From contig DMAP01000304.1 in the NCBI GenBank assembly GCA_003446975.1, positions 1 to 11,440 on the forward strand: 11,440 nucleotides of DNA, written 5' to 3'. The position numbers and the translations under genes are program-made. Positions 6,915-11,440 of this stretch are shown here, piece by piece; position 1 is the first letter of the stretch, and each line of letters opens with the position of its first letter. Source of the DNA: Clostridiales bacterium. Its GTDB lineage: Bacteria; Bacillota; Clostridia; Tissierellales; Dethiosulfatibacteraceae. The notes below the pieces were generated by a model. It was not told the DNA's origin. It was given only the letters and a program-made list of their open reading frames with translations, and made no database searches.

Positions 6915-8198
6915 ATGAAAGCTTTTACCAATATCTTGCTCATACTGATAATTGTATTTGTGGCATCTACCATGCCCCTATTTTTGTCACCCATAGACTA
7001 CAGTTCGATTGTCACATTGCCAGAAGATGAAGAAGAGATTATACAAATGACTTTTATTTCGAAAACAGGAAGTGAACTCAACGACCCTGATATAATAGAA
7101 CTAGAAATTTCAACCAATCAAGACACTTTTCTGAATCGCATTGATGACGCTATACTTCTTTTAGATATCTATCAAAATGGCAGAATAGTCAAATCCAATC
7201 AAGAAATATTACTGGAGGATTCATTCAACCTTGAAAGTAATTCTTACCTACTATCAGTCGAATCACCTTTGACAATATCTGCAAGTATCAACCAAAAAGA
7301 TCTAGGTCTTAAAAACGGATCATACATATTGGTAATAAGAACCTCTTTTGCCGAATTATCCGAAAATACAGTAGAAATTACTGCACAATATACTAATGAT
7401 GGTATATACGTGAAATCAACAAATGATGTTCCGGTTGGTTTGATAGGAATCAATTACTATCTCGCAAATGAAGATGATGAGCTTATTCCAGTATCGGAAT
7501 TTGTAGCAAACACCAGTTCCATCCACAAGCTGATGGAAGCTGCTTATTTGAGGGAGAGCGCTATAGAGGGTTTATTCAATCCGGTTGGTGGTATCAACTA
7601 TATTATTTTGAGAGATGGTGTGATTTATATTGATGTACCAGGTAACGATGAAATATACAATCTGGAAAATAGAAAAGCAGAAAATGCCTATTGGGCATTT
7701 GTCAGCCCATTTTCTAGAATAGGAGGTGTTGTCAGAGTAAGATTCACAGTTGATAACTATGTGAGAGAAATTTTCTTCAATGGACAAAACATTCGTTACT
7801 CCATCCCATACGAAAATAAAAACAAACTATACTTACCTATACTGATCGATGAAAGATATTTTCTAAGTGAAATAGATATCGAGGATGAGGACATTCTAAC
7901 CGATACCGAAATCTTAGCATTTATGGTTAATCAAATCAAAGCGGAGTCATGGCATGATTTTACCTATTCAGTTGAAGGTCAGACACTAAACTTGAAGTTT
8001 GAAAACTATGATGTCAGTGCGGAGATGGAAACAGACAAATGGGATATGTTGATCGAATCAGTCTTGTACTCTGTAACAAGCACCAACTCAATCAACAATC
8101 TCCTTATTGAATCTTTAGAAAGCGGTGTTGATAGCTTTGGGAGTTATCCGGTTAATACAATCATAACACCTAATCTGTACTTAAACCCCATCAACTAA
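6915..8198 (+). CDS. Membrane-anchored protein with probable tandem GerMN-like domains
   Basis: A 427-residue extracytoplasmic protein with an N-terminal membrane anchor or signal peptide (FTNILLILIIVFVASTMPLF, residues 4-23). It has no lipobox cysteine, unlike Bacillus GerM, which is a lipoprotein. Residues about 45-165 look like a beta-sandwich. Residues about 176-283 fit the GerMN pattern: INYYLANEDDELIPVSEFV, IEGLFNPVG, then RDGVIYIDVPG and VVRVRFTVD. A second, more diverged copy appears at about 303-413 (KLYLPILIDERYFL, then EGQTLNLKFENYDVS). GerM proteins carry two such domains and are linked to sporulation and germination, but GerMN domains also occur in other envelope proteins. The ATG at 6915 is chosen because AAAGGAGTGAT lies just upstream; an earlier in-frame ATG at 6870 has no ribosome binding site and precedes the likely transcript start. 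The GerMN call is from pattern reading and is moderate only; the existence of the gene is certain. Confidence 0.72.
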   Translation: MKAFTNILLILIIVFVASTMPLFLSPIDYSSIVTLPEDEEEIIQMTFISKTGSELNDPDIIELEISTNQDTFLNRIDDAILLLDIYQNGRIVKSNQEILLEDSFNLESNSYLLSVESPLTISASINQKDLGLKNGSYILVIRTSFAELSENTVEITAQYTNDGIYVKSTNDVPVGLIGINYYLANEDDELIPVSEFVANTSSIHKLMEAAYLRESAIEGLFNPVGGINYIILRDGVIYIDVPGNDEIYNLENRKAENAYWAFVSPFSRIGGVVRVRFTVDNYVREIFFNGQNIRYSIPYENKNKLYLPILIDERYFLSEIDIEDEDILTDTEILAFMVNQIKAESWHDFTYSVEGQTLNLKFENYDVSAEMETDKWDMLIESVLYSVTSTNSINNLLIESLESGVDSFGSYPVNTIITPNLYLNPIN

Positions 8199-8200
8199 AA

Positions 8201-8218
8201 GGAGCCTTCATTGGCTCC
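8201..8218. terminator. Bidirectional terminator between the convergent GerMN-like and sortase genes
   Basis: GGAGCC (8201-8206) and GGCTCC (8213-8218) form a GC-rich 6-bp stem with a 6-nt loop. On the plus strand it is followed by G and TTTTATTATTT; on the minus strand by TTTT (complement of 8197-8200). It lies two bases after the plus-strand stop and 16 bases after the sortase stop, so it can serve both genes. Confidence 0.85.
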
Positions 8219-8234
8219 GTTTTATTATTTCTGC

Positions 8235-9107
8235 TTATTTGATCCTCACAGCGTGAATGATGACTCTAGCATTGTCATACCAGAAGTTGCATGTCACCAA
8301 CGTTATAATTTGATCGTCCAGACCAACATCAATATCAGTCTTCACCAATGATCTTCTATTGATCTCATCTATGAAAGCCTGAAAATTCTCATCCGCACTA
8401 TATCTCGTGTAAAGATAATAATCTTCTTTGTCTAAATTGACTACATAGGCTGAGAAGATTTTCCATTCCGTTTCAATTTCCAAATTATCATATTTAATAA
8501 TATTATAATTTTCAAAGTATCTTTTGTATGAACCATCTTGTACATATAGCGTCAGGTCCGAAAACATGGTTCCATCTATCATTTTGTGACCATAGATGTT
8601 GTAGTTTCTGTTTTTCCCAATAGCTTCATTCCTGAAATCCATATAGATTGCACCCTTCACATCTTTATTTCCCAGGTAATTATGTGTCAGGTAAAAATCG
8701 TTGTCTGTTGTTTGAACAACTGGATAGTCTATAGCGGTTCCCGGTACAGTAATCCAGCCGATGACGTCCCCTGCCTCGGCAATACTTGGTTTTGGCGTGG
8801 GATTTGTGTTGTTGTTATTGGTGTCCGGATTCTCGGCGGTTGTCTCCTCAGGTATTTGAGTATCGTCAGGATCAACAGGATCATCCGGTATCTCTAAATC
8901 AGGCGTGAAATCAGGATTGTGGTTATCAGGTTGATTGACCAAGTTTTCATTGGCTATCAGCATTGCTCTTTCGAGATGGTATCGTTCTCTGGCTTGTTCA
9001 TATATAATGTCGGATTTCTTATACTGATAGAATTGATTAATCGCCAATGCTGCAAATACAATAAACATTGTCAAGAAAACCAATTTTAAAATAATTGTTT
9101 TTTTCAT
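8235..9107 (-). CDS. srtB: Class B type sortase
   Basis: A 290-residue membrane-anchored cysteine transpeptidase that joins surface proteins bearing a C-terminal sorting signal to the cell wall. An N-terminal membrane segment (residues about 4-26) is followed by a helix and a low-complexity Asp/Pro/Asn/Thr linker (about 58-108) that would span the wall. The catalytic domain starts at DVIGWITVPGTAIDYPVVQ (114-132). His174 lies in NIYGHKMIDGTMFSDL, a class B hallmark; Cys273 in TLVTC; and Arg281 in NARVIIH, so the His/Cys/Arg triad is complete. The start has AAGGTGA just upstream. It is monocistronic and divergent from the riboswitch-controlled transglutaminase-like gene. No protein encoded in this window has an LPxTG, NPxTN or S/PPxTG tail, so its substrates are elsewhere. 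The long linker is unusual compared with compact SrtB proteins. The symbol denotes the class, not proven orthology. Confidence 0.92.
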   Translation of the reverse strand: MKKTIILKLVFLTMFIVFAALAINQFYQYKKSDIIYEQARERYHLERAMLIANENLVNQPDNHNPDFTPDLEIPDDPVDPDDTQIPEETTAENPDTNNNNTNPTPKPSIAEAGDVIGWITVPGTAIDYPVVQTTDNDFYLTHNYLGNKDVKGAIYMDFRNEAIGKNRNYNIYGHKMIDGTMFSDLTLYVQDGSYKRYFENYNIIKYDNLEIETEWKIFSAYVVNLDKEDYYLYTRYSADENFQAFIDEINRRSLVKTDIDVGLDDQIITLVTCNFWYDNARVIIHAVRIK

Positions 9108-9142
9108 TTCGTCACCTTCTTTGTGAAACCTTCTATAATTAT

Positions 9143-9171
9143 ATTGTATAGACCGCCTCTGAATTGTGCAA
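9143..9171 (-). promoter_or_regulatory. Probable sortase promoter
   Basis: On the minus strand TTGCAC (complement of 9166-9171) and TACAAT (complement of 9143-9148) are separated by exactly 17 bp, a good housekeeping sigma-factor match. The leader to the sortase ATG is only about 30 bases, so there is no room for a riboswitch on this side. Confidence 0.65.
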
Positions 9172-9256
9172 GCACTTCCAAAAAAAAGTAATAGTTTTAT
9201 GCAACCGTAAAAATGTCTTCTTTTATTGAATTATCAACATAATTTTAAAATTTTAT

Positions 9257-9284
9257 TTGACTTTTTGTATAGAATTGTTATAAT
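9257..9284 (+). promoter_or_regulatory. Promoter of the riboswitch and transglutaminase-like gene
   Basis: TTGACT (9257-9262) and TATAAT (9279-9284) are 16 bp apart, and TGT directly before the -10 makes it an extended -10 as well. A second TATAAT follows at 9289-9294. Transcription is expected near 9291, leaving the whole aptamer (from 9328) in the leader. The strong consensus suggests constitutive transcription, with control exerted on the RNA. Confidence 0.75.
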
Positions 9285-9327
9285 TGGGTATAATCAAATC
9301 AAGAAATATATTTGTTGATTAGTAAAG

Positions 9328-9425
9328 CTTTTCAACGATAAAGGCAAACTTTCCGAAAGGGAAGGACGCAAAGCCAAAGGGCCTAACCGCGCAAGCGAAT
9401 GGCAGCCGCGCTACCGAAAGGAAAG
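9328..9425 (+). ncRNA. Cyclic-di-GMP-I (GEMM-I) riboswitch
   Basis: All conserved GEMM-I parts are present in order. P1 is CTTTTC (9328-9333) with GGAAAG (9420-9425). The core has GGCAAAC (9343-9349), a 6-bp stem capped by a GAAA tetraloop (9349-9364), GGACGCAAAGCC (9364-9375), and GGGCCTAAC (9379-9387), which starts a hairpin with a GCAA loop and ends in AATGGC. CCTAA with AATGG resembles the tetraloop receptor that docks the GAAA loop. GCTACCG closes the aptamer. Aligned from memory with Vibrio cholerae Vc2, the ligand-contacting G20, A47 and C92 correspond to G9343, A9370 and C9414. The G at the position-20 equivalent favours c-di-GMP over 3',3'-cGAMP. The P1 3' strand is also the ribosome binding site of the next gene, seven bases before its ATG, so ligand binding should repress translation. 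No terminator lies between aptamer and gene. Confidence 0.95.
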
Positions 9426-9432
9426 ATTTTTT

Positions 9433-10305
9433 ATGTTAAAAAGACTAACGTCCTTTACACTTATATTCATTCTAGCATTTTCAGCAATGGCGTATTCGGT
9501 GGAAACTGTTGCGCCAGATACTCCAAAAACACCCGAAATCAGAATGTCTCCCTATGAAATTGTTCACACCGGATTAGCCAGAGAGATTTTAGTTGTTGAA
9601 GATTTTGTGGATGATGGCAGCATCGGTATAAGTGCATTTAACTTTGGAGACTCAAAGCTGAAGCTGATGATCTCTAAAGATGGACAGACCTATACTTATG
9701 ACCTCATTCCAAAAGGTGTCCCTGAGTTTTTCCCTCTCCAACTGGGAGATGGCATCTATAATCTGGCAATCCTGGAGAACACAACTGGTAGTAGCTACAG
9801 ATATGTTAGAAAAATGACCTTGGAAGCCACTATTAAAAATGAACTGAATGTTTTTCTCCAACCGATGCAATATAATGATTGGACAAACAATCAAGAATTT
9901 ATGAACTTCATAGACGAACTAACCATAGACGCAGTTTCCAATCAAGAAATCATTGATGTACTATATAATTACATGATTAACAACTTTGGTTATGATTACA
10001 TTAAAGCGGCTACTGTGAAATCCGGATATCTGCCTGAAATATCTCTTCTCCTTGATGAAAAGATAGGAATATGCTACGATTACTCCGCAATATTTTCAGC
10101 CGCCCTAAGATATAAAGGGATTCCTTCAAAACTAGTGAAAGGCTACACCACCTACGTCAATTCATACCATGCATGGAACGAAGTCTTAACAGATGAGGGC
10201 TGGGTAATTGTTGATCTGACAGTGGATGCTTTTTTTAAAGCACATAATATGACTTACAGTTTTATCAAAGACAACAATGCTTACACGACAAAATACGAAT
10301 ACTAG
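9433..10305 (+). CDS. Secreted transglutaminase-like cysteine enzyme under c-di-GMP riboswitch control
   Basis: A 290-residue exported protein. Residues 1-21 are a signal peptide or N-terminal anchor (LTSFTLIFILAFSAMAYS). Residues about 40-135 look like a beta-rich domain. Residues about 165-265 are a transglutaminase-like core: Cys214 in IGICYDYSAIFSAALRYKG, His246 in SYHAWNEV and Asp261 in GWVIVDLTVD form the papain-like triad. Members of this superfamily act as proteases, peptide ligases or deamidases, so the reaction cannot be fixed from sequence. There is no sorting signal or SLH repeat, so it is probably free or N-terminally held at the surface. Its start codon lies seven bases after the Shine-Dalgarno that forms part of riboswitch P1. 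Divergent from the sortase and terminated by its own hairpin, it is monocistronic. A surface enzyme made when c-di-GMP is low suggests a motile- or dispersal-phase role, which is inference. Confidence 0.88.
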   Translation: MLKRLTSFTLIFILAFSAMAYSVETVAPDTPKTPEIRMSPYEIVHTGLAREILVVEDFVDDGSIGISAFNFGDSKLKLMISKDGQTYTYDLIPKGVPEFFPLQLGDGIYNLAILENTTGSSYRYVRKMTLEATIKNELNVFLQPMQYNDWTNNQEFMNFIDELTIDAVSNQEIIDVLYNYMINNFGYDYIKAATVKSGYLPEISLLLDEKIGICYDYSAIFSAALRYKGIPSKLVKGYTTYVNSYHAWNEVLTDEGWVIVDLTVDAFFKAHNMTYSFIKDNNAYTTKYEY

Positions 10306-10326
10306 AATATAGATTAATAATATGAG

Positions 10327-10346
10327 CAGTCTGAGTGATCAGACTG
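10327..10346 (+). terminator. Rho-independent terminator of the transglutaminase-like gene
   Basis: CAGTCTGA (10327-10334) and TCAGACTG (10339-10346) form an 8-bp stem with a GTGA loop, followed by TTTTTGTTTTT. The right arm and U tract overlap the last codons and stop codon of the convergent DUF3810 gene. On the minus strand no U tract follows, so it serves the plus strand only. Confidence 0.9.
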
Positions 10347-11421
10347 TTTTTGTTTTTACATAGGAAGCTATCAGATCTACCACCAACCCGTAGCTCTTAG
10401 TTCCTTCGCTCTGCCCTGTGCTTTTTAGAAATATGTCATTATTGATTTCACCTATGTCAGATACCACTGTCTGATAATTCTGCCAGTATTCCGCGTTGTT
10501 TTTATAGACTGCCCTTAAATTTATTGAGAACAACTCCACCAACTTAAAATACTTGTCTTGATTTTCATTATAAATAGCATTAATAACATAATTCAAGGCT
10601 GAAACATATCCAGAATATTTGAAATAATAATCACCACTTTCAACGCTAGCCAAAAAAGCTATAAAATTGGCCTCCCTTTCCCCAGCTATTCCCCTTTGAT
10701 GTGAGATTTCGTGCATTGCAATGAATGGTATGTTATGCCTAGGGGTTCTCACATTTAGATTGGCTTCGGCAGTAAAAGGATTATAAATGCCAGTATAGTT
10801 CAAATGGCTCATAATCTCGGAGTAGACCATTGGTTTTGGTCTGCTATATCTTCCTGTTGTCAAGAAAGAATGATTTTCGGCAAAATCATCAAAGTATAGG
10901 CTGCTATTTTTCAATATTTCTTTAATATCTCCATGATAGACTGGGAGATTATCAGCATCAAATACCATTTGGTCCTCCAGTTCGTTTATTCTTTCAATTA
11001 AATAAATTGCTGTATTCTCAAGATCTTGAATCGTCAGTTTTTCCACTTCATAACCAATGTTTTCTTCCAATGGCAATCTGAAATTGTTTAGTCCCCACAT
11101 TAACCAGAAAGCTAAATATAGAATCGCTGCCGTGGCAAACAAACCACTCAGAATGTCAATAATTGTATGGATTGATGGCTTAATAAAAAATCTTACAAAA
11201 AGAATAATCAACCCAATCAAACCAATTGTCAGGACAATCTCACCAATAGAGATATTGGAAAAACTGAAAATAGCGCTGACATTACTTGAGATAAGCGGAT
11301 ATAGCTTTCCAGAATAAAAAATTTCAATAAAATCATTATTTTTTTTTGCCCATTCAACAGAAGAATATGTTATAATAAAAATCACAATTGAAAACAATAG
11401 TCTTTTGATAATTTTTTTCAT
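10339..11421 (-). CDS. DUF3810-family membrane protein with HExxH motif
   Basis: A 360-residue integral membrane protein. Membrane segments are seen at about 7-21, 60-80 and 90-110, followed by an extracytoplasmic domain. The signature HEISHQRGIAGEREANF (237-253) combines HExxH with a downstream Glu, the arrangement of a zinc metalloprotease, and FKYSGYVSALNY (267-278) completes the DUF3810 pattern. The family is conserved but no substrate is established to my knowledge. The start has AAGGGGAT just upstream, and the promoter lies beyond the window. The final codons overlap the terminator of the convergent transglutaminase-like gene. An envelope role would fit the neighbouring genes, but that is inference. 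Confidence 0.85.
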   Translation of the reverse strand: MKKIIKRLLFSIVIFIITYSSVEWAKKNNDFIEIFYSGKLYPLISSNVSAIFSFSNISIGEIVLTIGLIGLIILFVRFFIKPSIHTIIDILSGLFATAAILYLAFWLMWGLNNFRLPLEENIGYEVEKLTIQDLENTAIYLIERINELEDQMVFDADNLPVYHGDIKEILKNSSLYFDDFAENHSFLTTGRYSRPKPMVYSEIMSHLNYTGIYNPFTAEANLNVRTPRHNIPFIAMHEISHQRGIAGEREANFIAFLASVESGDYYFKYSGYVSALNYVINAIYNENQDKYFKLVELFSINLRAVYKNNAEYWQNYQTVVSDIGEINNDIFLKSTGQSEGTKSYGLVVDLIASYVKTKTV

Positions 11422-11440
11422 TGCATCCCCTTTTTATATA

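Noticed and set aside
9328..9425. Riboswitch specificity for 3',3'-cGAMP (GEMM-Ib)
   Set aside because: The position equivalent to Vc2 G20 is G (9343), whereas cGAMP-preferring variants have A there. The alignment was made from memory.

Overview
This low-GC window looks like the chromosome of an anaerobic, Gram-positive Bacillota, most likely class Clostridia. The reasons are a protein anchored by S-layer homology (SLH) repeats, a class B type sortase, a cyclic-di-GMP-I riboswitch, strong GGAGG-type ribosome binding sites and many short U-tract terminators. No phage, transposon, CRISPR, rRNA or tRNA sequence was seen, and I cannot name the genus from sequence alone.

Layout. The left part (1-3357) is a minus-strand block of housekeeping or regulatory genes. 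It is transcribed right to left: rlmD (rRNA uracil-C5 methyltransferase), a FlK-like hot-dog thioesterase probably in the same transcript, a terminator, then a separately promoted MerR-type regulator fused to a zinc ribbon and a methyltransferase-like domain, closed by another terminator. A divergent intergenic region (3358-3570) separates this from the plus-strand surface block. That block holds a 1053-residue exported SLH protein (3571-6732) and a membrane-anchored protein with a probable tandem GerMN-like fold (6915-8198), each with its own promoter and terminator. Converging on it is a minus-strand class B sortase (8235-9107). Divergent from the sortase is a secreted transglutaminase-like protein (9433-10305) preceded by a well-formed c-di-GMP-I riboswitch. 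A minus-strand DUF3810 membrane protein with an HExxH motif (10339-11421) closes the window.

How the genes may work together. Five consecutive genes from 3571 to the end encode exported or membrane proteins: an S-layer-type protein, a GerMN-like protein, a sortase, a transglutaminase-like cysteine enzyme and a putative membrane metalloenzyme. The only clear signalling input is c-di-GMP, acting on the transglutaminase-like gene. The 3' strand of the riboswitch P1 helix is the Shine-Dalgarno sequence itself, so ligand binding is predicted to switch translation off with no separate expression platform. No protein in the window carries a recognisable C-terminal sortase sorting signal, so sortase substrates must be encoded elsewhere.

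Most novel points: the direct Shine-Dalgarno-masking riboswitch on a transglutaminase-like gene next to a sortase, the three-part MerR/zinc-ribbon/methyltransferase protein with a degenerate SAM motif I and a palindrome inside its own promoter spacer, and the large uncharacterised SLH protein with an embedded Trp-rich helical module.
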